Assembly (NCBI GenBank): GCA_026874595.1
Contig: CM049309.1
Coordinates: 27,717,033-27,781,032, forward strand
Source: Sipunculus nudus
Lineage: Eukaryota; Annelida; Sipuncula; Golfingiida; Sipunculidae
Reading direction: 5' to 3'
DNA length: 64,000 nucleotides
Positions 42,723 through 54,435 of the stretch are shown here, in pieces. Positions within the stretch are counted from its first letter, which is position 1, and each line of letters opens with the position of its first letter. The notes under the pieces were generated by a model. That model searched no databases. It was not told where the DNA came from and saw nothing but the letters and a program-made list of their open reading frames with translations. A program made the position numbers and the translations under genes.

Positions 42723-43654
42723 TGCATTTCAGCTGACATTGACCATTCATAGGACATTCGTCTTTTTTTACGGCAGTTACATTGTTTTTGAGGTACATTC
42801 ACAGCATTGTCAGTATTTAAAACCTTCATATTATGTTTGCTGATCAGGTTAGACATGTTGGGTAGACAGCTATAGCTAATTTTCAGATTGTTCCTGTTGA
42901 ATAACCTGTGGTACCTGTGATGTTGAGGGAAGTGTTTTTCAACTAGTTTCATGAATTGTCTGCCAATGTTGGTTTTTACATGACGGCTGTAGGGTGGATT
43001 AAACCATATAATTTTCCTTTTCCTGTTTCTTTTGCTTTTCACTGTTGGTTCAACATATTTTAAGCTTTCTGAGAACCCGCTTTTCGCTAACGCTTTGTCA
43101 TACATGGGTTTGGCTTTCATAAATAGCTCTTTATTGCAGTTGTTGTCAGATATACGTTTGCTGATCATCATAGGTATCTGCCTAATGATAGCTGGGGGGT
43201 GATTGGATTGTGCGTGGATATAGAGCGGGTCATTGTTCGGTTTTCTGTAAGGGTAGAAGATGTCATTTTGGAGGTCAAATGTTACGTCTAAGAAATCTGT
43301 GCAGGTCAGGTTAGTTTCAATGGTTATCTTTAACCCAATATTGGAAAAGAGTTTGATCATTTTCTTACGGGTGCTGTCTGCTTTGGGTCCAGACATGTTG
43401 GGGAAACAACCTAAACCGTCATCACGATACAGACCTAGAGCATTTTCACCAAATTCCTTTTTCAACATATCTAGGATGTATAAACCAACAATTTCGCATA
43501 CTTCAGCGCCATCAAAACTGCCCATGGTGACGTCAAAATTAGTATGATCTTTTTTCACCCAGGTGTTACCGTTGCTAAACAGCAAGCTTTTCCTGCTGTG
43601 CATGCAGGATGGTTTTGATAACATCCTCTGGAATGGAGACCATGGTTTTGGCAA
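42701..43654 (-). pseudogene. PLE copy 2, RT core with YRDD and linker
   Basis: A 317-residue frame with SLLFSNGNTWVKKDH, TMGSFDGAEVCEIVGLYILD, the catalytic YRDDGLG (YRDD codons 43418-43429), CTDFLDVTFDL and a long basic linker (KSKRNRKRKI). A cysteine cluster near the end (QCNCRKKRR, then HCLQ) corresponds to the motif before the nuclease. It ends by a frame change about 20 codons before the GIY-YIG domain. RT function is the copying of element RNA at the nicked target. Confidence 0.85.
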
Positions 43655-43905
43655 ATTTGAGGGCTTTCATGAGAAGATCTTCTGTGATCGAGGGGTAAAA
43701 GTCAACAATATCAAACTTGATGTACTTAGATTTTTGTTTCAGCTTCAATTTCTTGATCCAAGATATTACCTGTGCGGTATTTTGCCACTGGTTGAGTTTG
43801 GTTTTCAGTCTCAGTTGGCTATTAATGTTTTCCAAGTGCTTTTTGCAAATGATACCTATTTCAGATTTTGCTGGATTTATCTGCACTTGGGGTAATCTGG
43901 TCGTA
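43575..43905 (-). pseudogene. PLE copy 2, RT first part
   Basis: Encodes CKKHLENINSQLRLKTKL, then KFDIVDFYPSITEDLLMKAL, the first catalytic block of RT, and KTMVSIPEDVIKTILHA. PLE similarity begins near 43905; residues encoded further right (to 44054) do not match copy 1. A frame change near 43600-43650 separates it from the next block. Confidence 0.8.
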
Positions 43906-44323
43906 AAGCCAGAGGGTCGATATGACGCTAGTGTTCTTCTTGACAGTAAAATTGAAATGATGAATAAGCTGAATAACGGCGAGTTTAAGTAAGTGACACA
44001 ATTGCCCCCTCGGAATGAATTGTATGGCCAGGCCCCCGTGCTATGGCCTCGCATCTAAACCACCAACTTGAGCACAAGCGATGTGCGAATGATAATCCAC
44101 CAATACTCTTGCGAGTAAACTGCCAAGTTGTTTGGCCTGACATCCCAAACGATGCCGACGGAGATTGCTTGCCTGAGTACGAACGAGATTTGGTGCTCTT
44201 GAATAAACTCCTCAGCCGCTTACTAGGGGTACACGGAGCCTGACGTTGCGAGGCTAGCTGTAGTTATCACATCTTTGCCCCGGCGACAGGATCGGCCCAG
44301 AACTAATTAATTAGGGTCACCAC
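43906..44323. other. Unassigned sequence right of the PLE copy
   Basis: Short frames here (44043-44243 plus, the end of 43575-44054 minus) show no motif I recognise. The sequence is GC-richer than its surroundings. Confidence 0.35.
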
Positions 44324-44724
44324 TAGGGCTGTATCAATATATCGATACGAATCGATATGTGACGTCGATACGATAACCGAAATGCGTTGCGTGCTTTATT
44401 GGTCGTATCGATGTAAAACATTGATTGCTAACGAATAGGGACATGACTTGAAGTTTAAATATAACCTTGGCGATTTATAAAGCTAAATGCACTGTATATT
44501 TGTTGTTTTGCCTTTAATGATTTGATTAGAAATGTTTATACGCATGCACGTCAGTACTTCCATGAAAAGCAGGTGCATGTAAGCGATAATAGGAAAATGA
44601 TACTGACTTTCCTCTTTATTAATGAAATCGATTCATCACATATTGCTACTAGGAACAAGGTACATTCACGTCTATATCCTATATGTGTGTGTGTGTGTGT
44701 GTGACACTTGTTCGCTTTATGATA

Positions 44725-46031
44725 CAGTGAAACCCCGGGCTGCAGGCGGACACCCCGCCTAACGGACACTTTTTGGGCCGACGGAGCGTTTTTACTACTT
44801 TTTAAACCCAATCAAGGCCCGGCCACACCGAAGGGAAACGGCTGAGCATTTTTGCGGCGCTGCAAAGCTGAGAAAGTTGAACTTTTTACAGCTTTGTTTT
44901 TACGGGCTGCACAGCACGGCGCAGCGCAGCGTTCGGTGTGGCCGGACCTTTAGGGCGGACACCTCCACTATTCGGGACAAGGAACACTTTTTTGTCCGCC
45001 CCATGGCAAAAATCACCCCGGCGAACGGACACCCAAGCGGCCGTCCCGATCGAAGTCGGCAGAAATGCTTTGAAATTGCAAATATGGTCTGCTTCTGGTA
45101 CGTCTTATATATCACTTAAATTTTCTCATGATTAAGGCATACTGCCATGACTATAAGATCGGAGCTAGTTTTACTCAAGTTACCTTATTTTTCAGCTGGA
45201 ACATTCATTTATGTATCATTTTATCAATAGCAGTCCCCCCAAAAATGACGGAATGAACGAAGATTCTATTGTGCCGAGCTCTCAGTGAAGCAACATATGA
45301 ACCTATTTATTCTGTATTTGGGCCACATTATTCTCTCACAGCCCCAGGAGCGAGGATAATGACGTACTTGTTGCACACCCGGACGATAACAGTCACGAGT
45401 CATGACCTTTCGTCTGGGGTGAGGGCTCAGCGATATCAACCAATCCCCGATCCTGTAACATTTGCATCACGGAAATCAATCCCAACTACCAATTATAAGG
45501 CGTATATGATATCATGCATTGAGTTATCATATTTGCTTACGCTCTAAAAGATTTTCACAAAACTTGAACGAGATGTAAGAAATTAATTTGTGTCATTAGC
45601 AATTCTTTTATTATCACGGAGAGTGAGTAATTGAGAAATTTTACAGACCCAGTGCAGAATGTATATATATGTCGAGACGAGAAGTCCTGTTGATGTCAAT
45701 CAATGTAAAAATATTATTTTAATAATAGGTGATGACAATGATGTTCCAGTTAATATGAAAAGCCTCATTCAAAAATAAAATAAAATTAAAATAAATAAAT
45801 AAAACACAACAACCGGCAGCATTAAATTTTATTCACATGTAACATATATTTAAGGTTTAATATTAAAGGAAAAATACCGGTGTTTTTATGGTTGATAAAA
45901 TCCCATACTTGGGTCTCCGACATTTTGCCGCAGCCGGAGCTCCTGGGCCCGACCCCCTCTGGGGCGGACACCCCGCTCGCACGAACAAATTGTCCGGTCC
46001 CGTGAATGTCCTCCCCAGAGGGGTTTCACTG
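44725..46031. mobile_element. Tigger/pogo-like element, 1.3 kb, inside the hAT-like element
   Basis: Left end CAGTGAAACCCCGGGCTGCA; right end reverse complemented CAGTGAAACCCCTCTGGGGA. TA at 44723-44724 and 46032-46033. GGCGGACACCCCGC-type words recur near both ends. No transposase frame. Confidence 0.8.
44815..44949. mobile_element. PIF/Harbinger-like MITE, 135 bp, inside the Tigger-like element
   Basis: AGGCCCGGCCACACCGAA at the left and, inverted, AGGTCCGGCCACACCGAA at the right; the flanks TCA and TTA fit a 3-bp target duplication with one change. No coding capacity. Confidence 0.7.
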
Positions 46032-46114
46032 TATATCAATTTATCTCTGTTTTTTGGGTTTTTTTCGCAGCCAGTCATAGGTTACTTGAAACTCCCACGT
46101 TTCACATCAGACGT

Positions 46115-46420
46115 AAAATCAATTGACTAACTCCAAAAAAGCTATAAGAATTATCACAAACAGCAAATACAACGCCCACAGTGAACCGATTTTTAACTTA
46201 TTAAAAATCCTTAAAATAAATGAAATCTTCAGACTAAATATATTAAAATTTTACTATTATAAGTGCCATGAACTACTATTAAAATATTTACAAACATTTT
46301 ATTTTTCAACAAGGACCATGACACACGAACATGACACAAGACATAAAGATACCCTTGTTACAAATAAAACCAGACCTAAGATAGCAGACAGCTGTCTGAG
46401 AAACATATAACATCAAAAGT
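46115..46420 (+). pseudogene. LINE RT C-terminal fragment (CR1/L2-like)
   Basis: The frame 46123-46410 reads SKKAIRIITNSKYNAHSEP, then LLKILKINEIFRLNILKFYYYKCHE, split here by length, the conserved C-terminal region of CR1/L2-type LINE proteins. It is 5'-truncated and lies in the hAT-like element right after the Tigger-like insertion. 3' UTR sequence probably follows to about 46860. Confidence 0.65.
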
Positions 46421-46870
46421 CATAAATGAAACCGACTAATTCATTGTTGACAAAATGTTCACTCATAGTCTTCAAGGTTTGATTTGCTACATCAAACAAC
46501 ATTTTATAAATTATTATAAAGACAAATGTCTTCAGATAAACTGCTACATCTGTAACAAAATTAGTCTAAGCCATAAAAAAATTGTTTTAATCAATAACAA
46601 ACTATAATTTCAGTAATTCAAGTTGTAAATCTTCCCAGTTTTTTTAACAATTGTCTCTTTAAATCATATAGTCTCAAATATTAAGAATATATAATCATTT
46701 AACCTCCATATTTATGGAAATTTCTATCTCTCCATATTTCATGCACAGGGGCCTGTTGTGTCAGCGGATTAAAATCCTTAACAACAGTACCTAGACAAAA
46801 TAAAAACAAAAATATTGACAAACATACTGAATATATTTTGTATGGATGCTTTACTTTTATGTCGAATAAA

Positions 46871-46872
<2 letters not shown>

Positions 46873-46910
<38 letters not shown>
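46873..46910. repeat. (CT)n microsatellite
   Basis: About 38 bp of pure CT repeat. Confidence 0.95.
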
Positions 46911-46912
<2 letters not shown>

Positions 46913-47011
46913 GGATTCATATTCACAGAAATATACAAAACTGTGTAATTTCATGACACAAAAAATTAAAGCCTATGATTTATCACATCAAAAGTAATAA
47001 AACTGTTTGTG

Positions 47012-47032
47012 CGGGGGGGGGGGGGGGGGGGG
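47012..47032. repeat. Poly-G tract
   Basis: A G run of about 20 bases. Confidence 0.9.
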
Positions 47033-47526
47033 GAGAATCAAAGGGCTCAAAGAAAATCAAGATTTTGGTAGTTTTAATTAGATAGATTTTGATAATAAAA
47101 ATCAACTGGTCTGTTTATTTATTTAATATGAACCTTAAGCTGCTCAACTTGGGTGCATAGCATACGGAATATGTGGTTTATCAAAATTATATATATATAT
47201 ATAAACAAGAAACAGAGCTTTTATTAAGAAATGATTAACAAAGAGAAATGAAGCGTATCGTCAATACGTATCGGTATCAAATTAACTGTATCGCGATACG
47301 TATTGTACCGGATGAGGCAGACCGATACCTAGCCCTAGTTACCACTCGGCTTAACCACCTGACTGCAAGCTTTGTGATTCGTAATTAAAAAAAAATCATT
47401 TGAGTTGTTTACATGCTTGAAAAAATATTTCGGAAATATGAATACATTTTCGGTCACTTTTTTAAATTTCGGGAAAAAAACGAATTTTCGGAAATTCGGC
47501 ATTCGGAAATACGGCGCTCTAATATT

Positions 47527-47548
<22 letters not shown>

Positions 47549-47588
<40 letters not shown>

Positions 47589-47598
47589 GAGAGAGAGA
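47549..47598. repeat. (GA)n microsatellite next to (TA)n
   Basis: A GA repeat with one C interruption, preceded by a TA repeat (47524-47547). Frames through it encode only low-complexity arginine/glutamate or leucine/serine. Confidence 0.95.
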
Positions 47599-47659
47599 CG
47601 CCTTACCGCCTTCAAAAGGGTGCACGGGAAGGTATTTTCCATTTTGAACTAATCCGTTG

Positions 47660-48669
47660 GAAAGGTGTATAACTAGATGTTTATAACATTAATTGCTGAT
47701 TAGTAGTAACAAACATGACACAAACACGAAATATTTCCGTACATTGCGGTAACATGGACATTCGGAACTACTCGGCAGAATTCGTATTCTAACCAAGAAT
47801 AATAAGATGAGGCGAGTGTAACTTTATTGGAAATCTCCAGCGGCACTAGTACAGTTCTGACCTTGATTGGCAACGAGCAGCGGGTCCATGATATTAATAG
47901 ACAGACAGACGGTATATCATTATAGTGACATGTATCAAACATGATATAAACTTGATCACAGGTTCATCAATTAGATTAGACCAGCTCTTAGGGCTTATAT
48001 GTCACCTCAAGTATTAAGACAATAAATACATAGTGGTTTACTTTAACAGTGATGACGACGACACATGTGCAAGTGAAAAATAATGCTCGAACACGGAGCT
48101 TAGCGAGAGGTCACGTGACTATAATTATTTAGGTAACAATGGATGGGGCAGTCCAAATGACAGCGGGTGCTTTTGTCACATTAACTATAATTAAAGTACC
48201 TATAATTATTACTAAATACATAGTGGCTTACTTTAACAGTAAAAACATCATTAGAATAATCGGGCTGTGCATTTTCTAAAAGGTTATGGGAAAAGTAAAA
48301 CTTTTCTTTTGTTCCGGACGAAGTATCCTGCCAAAATCTTACAAACAACCATTCATTAAATAAGCAATTGATCTGTTTTATCAAAAAGAGTAAATGTGCG
48401 TAATTGCAAGATGCTTTATCAAATAGAATGGTTCGGAATGCATTGCAATCAGGACATTAAAAAAATCAAGTGATTTTCATCTTCGACATTACATCATTCT
48501 TACAGATTGGGATAAAACCTCTCTTCTGTTTTTAATTTCCTATATTTTTTGTGTAACATCATCTTTAATGGTTTGAAATCTGCCAGTTTCTATTCTCAGC
48601 AGGAGTTTACCACAACTAAGCTGTGTAAGTAATGATCTTTGTTGTCAGCTCATAAACTTTTTAACGTAT
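47660..48669. other. No gene seen; one 30-bp direct repeat
   Basis: AAATACATAGTGGTTTACTTTAACAGT near 48025 recurs with one change near 48209 (both over the quoted length in two parts). Otherwise AT-rich without features. Confidence 0.4.
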
Positions 48670-48673
48670 CCTA

Positions 48674-49465
48674 TGTTACGGAACCTAAAACAACAGTTCA
48701 CGTAGTCGTGACGAGCATAAATTTTGTTACGGAGATAAATAAAAATCACATTCTGTAACACTAGGCAGCGCGAAATGTTTAGGGGAATGAATAAAGCAGT
48801 CAGTAGTTTTTTGTTAACAAATAACTATAATTTATTCTTAAAACAATCTTAACATTACATTACACTAAATCAATACAATTACACAGTAAAGCAATAAAAA
48901 TGTACAGTACCAGAGTGTCCGGATCCTAGGCTTTTCTGGATACCACCACTGTCACAGCTCAACAAGTCCTTTAACATAAATATTCTAGATGAACAGTTCA
49001 TGCAAATCTTCTCGATAGAAGTCAGATTCAATCCCGAAATCAATTTGTTGTAATCCGAAGTGAAGTTCTGGTAATAGTTGCAAAGGCAAACTGAAGACTG
49101 TATAAAATCTGTTACAAATTTCGAAGAATATCTATAAATTCTGCAATTATCGGATAGGTCCCAAAACTGACTCACACTCTTCCGTGTCCGCTGGATTTTT
49201 TTTTCTCTCTCCTTCTAACACAGCCCCCATTTATAATTTTTCACCCAAAGCCTAGACACTTCTGTTTCACGAACATCCGAAAGAACAATACACACGTTAC
49301 AGGAACAAACTTGAAATATCTAGAACAAAGGACGCTGTGTTTCTACACTTCAAACCCCACACGCGAGCAACAGACACACGCAAAACCCTTGCGCACAATA
49401 AACCAGGGCCTGCCTAACACGAATTAGAATGTCAACAGCGCACAATAAAAGAGACACCTGTAACA
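48674..49465 (-). repeat. Solo LTR of the Gmr1-type family
   Basis: In minus orientation it starts TGTTACAGGTG and ends GTTCCGTAACA, 792 bp, matching the LTR at 34431-35207 and the fragment at 4962-5163. The flanks are CCTA (48670-48673) and CCTA (49466-49469), a perfect 4-bp target duplication, so it arose by LTR-LTR recombination after insertion. Inverse TATA-like TTATAAATGG near 49230. Confidence 0.9.
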
Positions 49466-49469
49466 CCTA

Positions 49470-50930
49470 CTGTTCCATAGGTGATTTTAGGCGTAGTTCC
49501 CGGGGGGGGGGGGGTATGGCCCATTGCATTATTACCCCCCCCCCCCCCCCATGTTTTCACTGTGTGTGGGATAAAATGGGGATTTTCACACTTTAAACCC
49601 TGCCACAGAATTCATAATTAAAATGACATTTCTTCCGTTTTTTTGCTACCAAAATGCTTGGATTTTAAAAGTGGAAGAGGAAAACCCACAAACATCCTGA
49701 GAGAAACATAGACCAGTAAGTTAACACATTAGTCAACCAGGATTGGTCACCTTTGGCTTAACAGCGTCCATGTCTGAACTAAAACAAAGAACGAAACCAA
49801 TCATTTGGAAATCTTTAAACCCTTTGCATGCCGGTGATTATTATCATAGACAAATTGTAAACCCATCATCTAATAAGCAAACATTGAAGATAATATGCTT
49901 GACAAGATCATAAGTAGAGAAAATCTGCTTACCTAATAAGTGAAGCATATTTCTTCCCAAGATATGTATTCAACAAATTTTTAAAATGATTCAATGTATA
50001 CAACTTTTCAAAACATCCTCCTATATTCATCTGCTGGAACTGGAAGAATGAATTAACAAACTGAAAAGTTAACATCAATTGCCCATAATTTAAATGGGTT
50101 TTCTTTTGAGATTTTTTAGATAATATGTGGAAGTGATGTGAAAAATCTTTATACTAGAAATATTTTGCAAAGTCTTATGGGTTTACCAAAAATGAGATAA
50201 GCATAATTTTGGTGACAGAATTATAGGAACAGCATAGGAATTATCTTGTACCAATAGGTTAAGCTATGCATTTCTGTCCTCACATCTTGTACCTACAACA
50301 AGTCACATTTTCACAATGAAGGGTTGTGTACACTGACATCAGTTATTTTATGTCAGATTGAAGCATTTTTAAGTTTGATATATAGGTAAAGTTCTGTTGA
50401 CTTACTTTTAATGAGGGACATTTTTATGTGAAAATAATATATATGTTTTAACATATATTACGCTTTGTCTGCATGTGACAAGTGGTTTCATATTTACCTT
50501 TTAAAATAATCAGTTTAATATTTATGTTTAAATATCGATAAAGTATCGATAATTGGTCACCCGACTTTTGTTTGTTAGCAAAATCAACAGATAACCATGA
50601 TAATTTCAAGTATAAAAAATGAAATAAAACATGACCTCTCTGATATTTAAGTATATGTTGATTCATATCACATTCTAGCATTATTGGCGATATATGGTAA
50701 CTCCTTCCTTCATGCATCTGTTATTCTTCAAATCTATTTGCCTGTTGGGCGAGTATTTTGCAAGTAAATCTGCAAATATATTTGCAAATATAAGAAAAAA
50801 AATGTCTTCTCACTCATGTTTTCAGGCATGGACAGGCAAATATTCATATTTCTGATTATTTTTTTGGGAGGGGGGGGGGGGGGGGTAGGGGAGTTGAGGT
50901 AACCGCCTCCATATTTTTAATGCTTGCTTA
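49470..50930. other. No gene seen; paired G and C homopolymers
   Basis: A G run at about 49501 and a C run at about 49537 lie 25 bp apart and could fold on each other. The remainder is AT-rich. Another G run at about 50871. Confidence 0.4.
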
Positions 50931-51094
50931 ACTGTTACTATATATGTACATCTGCAGAGTTCCATTTCGGTTTTGGACTACGTGACAGGAGCTTATATCC
51001 GGTTATCCTGGTGTCAACCAGGTTCGGTGTATCACTCCTGCGGGTGCTTGGTGTGTGCCATTCCCATTGCTGGGTCATAACACCGAGGAACCCC

Positions 51095-51290
51095 CGAAAG
51101 GCGCACTCATTTTTTATGGAAACATGAATGTTGGGCACAGTCTCCCCATTAAGCCTGTAGAGTGCTCACCTCGACCGTAAAAAATATCGCCGCCTCGGCT
51201 GAGATTCGAACTCACGTTTTCCGGCATTGAGGCCTGTTGTTCTGATTTGCTTGAATATTTCTGATTACTTGTAACTATATGTTTGATGTG
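51095..51290 (-). repeat. tRNA-like (SINE-type) segment in the duplication
   Basis: On the minus strand GTGAGTTCGAATCTCAGCC resembles a Pol III B box with a T-arm-like stem, followed by a conserved GAGGTGAGCACTCTACAGG stretch. No convincing A box is present at the expected distance. The second copy (near 52070) has a damaged B box. A tRNA-derived SINE tail is the best guess. Confidence 0.4.
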
Positions 51291-51871
51291 CTTTGTCCCA
51301 ACCTTCAGTATCTCATAGCGTTGGAAACAAGAATAACATTTGCAAACATCGAGTTATAGTAGATGTGAGGTAACCAAGGATTAATGTGTTGATCTTCATC
51401 TTTGCAAGTATTGCTGAGAAATGATAATTATAAATATAGATAAAAAATATACAGATTTATAGGTAATAAGATTTTATTTATCCGTGACACACGTCAAATT
51501 TTTACTCAGTGGGAAGTGTGTTTGTCTTAACATAACGGCAACTTAAGGTGCCACTAGTATTTGGTAACTAACAATATGACTGATCAGTAAGCACACCAAC
51601 TTTCAGGATTGCTGCGAAATATTAGTTTTAGCGTTAATTCTCCCTTTCAGTGGTTTATAATGTCAGTATATGTCGCAAATTAAGAAATTGCGGGGCTATC
51701 ATTCCTCCTGACAACAACACATGTTCGAATGAACTTTTCTCTTGTATTACCTTTTCAGTTTAAAACATCCTTTTGACTCTTTTGAAAAAGGACGCGGGCC
51801 ACTTGAAAATCAAGATGGCTGCCCATTTTTTTCAAGATGGCCGCCATGCAGACCACTATTGTAATTACGTT

Positions 51872-51899
51872 CACTATTGTAATAATTATTACAATAGTG
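51872..51899. repeat. Perfect 28-bp palindrome
   Basis: CACTATTGTAATAA followed directly by its reverse complement. The second duplication copy has the same palindrome with one change near 52750. Confidence 0.9.
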
Positions 51900-52989
51900 G
51901 TTGGTAAGGGCGAGTTCTTGCCAACCATAATTTGTAAAAACGGTCACTATTGTAACACCGAGGAACCCCCGAAAGGCGCACTCATTTTTTAGGGAAACAT
52001 GAATGTTGGGCACAGTCTCCCCATTAAGCCTGTAGAGTGCTCACCTCGACCGTAAAAAATATCGCCGCCTCGGCTGAGATTCGAAATTACGATTTTCCGG
52101 CATAGAGTCCTTTGGTTCTGATTACTTGAATATTTCTGATTACTTGAAACTATATATTTGATGTGCTTTGTCGCAACCTTCAGTATCTCAAAGCGTTGGA
52201 AACAACAATAACATGTGCAAACATCAAATTGTAGTAGATGTGAGGTAACCAAGGATCAACGTGTTGATCTTCATCTTTGCAAGCATTGCTGAGAAATGAT
52301 AATTATAAATATAGATAAAAGTATACAGATTTATAGGTAATAAGATTTTATTTATCCGTGACACACGTCAAATTTTTACTCAGTGGGAAGTGTGTTTGTC
52401 TTAACATAACGGCAACTTAAGGTGCCACTAGTATTTGGTAACTAACAATATGACTGATCAGTAAGCACACCAACTTTCAGGATTGCTGCGAAATATTAGT
52501 TTTAGCGTTAATTCTCCCTTTCAATGGCTTATAATGTCAGTATATGTCGCAAATAAAGAAATTGCGGGGCTATCATTCCTCCTGACAACAACACATCATG
52601 TTCGAATGAATTTTTCTCTTGTATTACCTTTTCAGTTTAAAACATCCTTTTGACTATTTTGAAAAAGGACGCGGGCCACTTGAAAATCAAGATGGCTGCC
52701 CATTTTTTTCAAGATGGCCGCCATGCAGACTACTATTGTAATAACGTTCACTATTGTTATAATTATTACAATAGTGGTTGGTAAGGGCGAGTTCTTGCCA
52801 ACAACTATTGTAATAACGGTCACTATTGTAATAATTAGATCAGACGCATCAGATTGAATTGTAATAATTATAACAATAGAATAATTTTTTATTACAACAG
52901 TGGTTGATGTTTCAGGCGGAAATTTGTCCCAGATTCGTCGAGATCAAGACAAATGATATACCCGAAAAAAAAAAACCACAATTCATACT

Positions 52990-54240
52990 CAGTATCCCCC
53001 AAAACGCATCAGATTGAATTTTATATGTTATTACACTATTGAACTTTATTACATAAGTGACCGTGTCGAGAAACAAATATTGTAGTAACAATCATTATTG
53101 TAATAAAAAGTAACGGCCACCTTGATTTCTCCACTGAAGAAAAAATTCTATCGTCGTTCATCTTGAAATACCACCATTGTTTTAAATTTGTGTTCAAGTC
53201 TAAAATGCTGCAGAATTGTAATATTCTAAACTTTATAATCCACTCTTACATCATTAATTATAGTTATAACGAAATTTATTACAATATTGAACGTTATTAC
53301 AGCAGTGACCGTGTCGAGCAACCACTATTGTAAAAACGGTCACTATTGTAATAAAAATTAGCGGCTGCTTTTATCTAACCAATGTAGAAATAATTTTCCT
53401 CACTGTTAATCTTGAAATGCCACCATTGATTCATATTTGAGTTCAAGTGTAAAATGGTGAGGAATTATAGTATTCAAACCTTGTGAGCCTTACGTCATTA
53501 ATTATATCTTTATCGAAATTTATTACAATAGTGAACGTTATTACAATAATGACCGGTTCGAGCAACCACTATTGTAATAACGGTCACTATTGTAATAAAC
53601 ACTTAGCCGCCACTTTTATCTCACCACTGAAGAAATAATTCTATCATCGTTCATCTTGAAATGCCACCATTGATTTATATTTGTGTTCTGGTGTAAACTG
53701 CTGGCGAATATAGTATTCCAAACGTGTTGTCCACTCTTACGTCATTAATTATACCTATAACGAAATTTATTACAATAGTGAACGTAATTACAATAGTGAC
53801 CGGGTCGAGCAACCACTATTCTAATAACGGTCACTATTGTAATAAAAACTAGCCGCCACCTTAATTTCACCATTGAGGAATCAATTTCCATCATAGTTCA
53901 TCTTGAAATGCCACCATTGTTTTTTTTTTATGTTCAAGTGTAAAATGCTGGGGAATTTAAGTATTCCAAACGTTGTAGTCCACTCTCATGTCATTAATTA
54001 TACCTATAACGAAATTTATTACCATTCTGAACGTTATTACAATAGTGGTTGCTCGACCCGGCCTTATTGTAATAACGGTCACGCATCTTGGATAGCTTTC
54101 TTGATTTTAACAGTCATTTTTGTAATAAAAAATAATCGCCACTTTTATCTCACCACTGAAGAAATAATTTCCCTCTGCGTTCATCTTTAAACACCACCGT
54201 TGTTTTATATTTGTGTTCAAGTGTAAAATGTTTCATGCAT
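52990..54240. repeat. Satellite, period about 246 bp, about 5 units
   Basis: The word GTCACTATTGTAATAAAAA or a close form recurs near 53089, 53335, 53580, 53826 and 54073-54110. Each unit also has CTTGAAATGCCACCATTG, TAAAATGCTG, CATTAATTATA and an inverse TTATTACAATAGTGA pair. The last unit carries an extra 40 bp. Short frames across it are not genes. Confidence 0.85.
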
Positions 54241-54375
54241 TATGGACTTCATACATTATTAGTCGGTTATATAAAACACCTCTCTACCCGTTCCCTTTCA
54301 CCACCTGACGAAGAATCCTGTGTGCCTCGAAAGCACGGATTAATAAATTAGTTAATCTATAGAATTTATTTAGTT

Positions 54376-54379
<4 letters not shown>

Positions 54380-54431
<52 letters not shown>
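54380..54431. repeat. (TA)n microsatellite
   Basis: About 50 bp of TA repeat; a second, shorter TA run lies at 54470-54486. Confidence 0.95.

Positions 54432-54435
<4 letters not shown>

Larger units (their letters stand above)
42000..43900 (-). mobile_element. Penelope-like element copy 2, 5'-truncated
   Basis: Minus-strand copy of the element at 11-14.7 kb. From right to left: RT (43900-42720), GIY-YIG nuclease (42722-42468), then a 3' UTR to about 42000. It is not interrupted, so it shows what the insertion in copy 1 disrupted. The 5' end is missing beyond about 43900. Confidence 0.85.
44324..47337. mobile_element. hAT-like element, about 3.0 kb, with nested insertions
   Basis: Left end TAGGGCTGTATCAATATATC; right end reverse complemented TAGGGCTAGGTATCGGTC. 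The flanks are GTCACCAC (44316-44323) and GTTACCAC (47338-47345), an 8-bp target duplication with one mismatch, as expected for hAT. Subterminal zones are rich in CGATAC/GTATCG words on both sides. The interior holds a Tigger-like element, a LINE fragment and microsatellites, and no hAT transposase. Confidence 0.75.
51075..52835. repeat. Tandem duplication, period about 875 bp
   Basis: The block beginning CACCGAGGAACCCCCGAAAG occurs at about 51081 and 51956 and continues through GACTGTGCCC-type sequence (minus strand), TATCCGTGACACACGTC and CAAGATGGCCGCCATGC to a terminal CACTATTGTAATAA motif cluster in both copies. The copies are very similar, with a few substitutions and short indels. Confidence 0.85.

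Noticed and set aside
47405-47652. Arg/Glu-rich and Leu/Ser-rich frames through the GA/TA repeat
   Set aside because: Pure by-products of microsatellite sequence.
51170-51230. Functional tRNA gene
   Set aside because: A B-box-like word is present, but no A box, anticodon arm or acceptor stem can be formed.
53903-54190. 95-codon frame in the satellite
   Set aside because: Lies across repeat units and is not open in the other units.
54295-54350. Hammerhead-like CTGACGAAG ... CGAAAGC segment
   Set aside because: Stem II cannot be paired convincingly; it looks more like a common retroelement 3' phrase.
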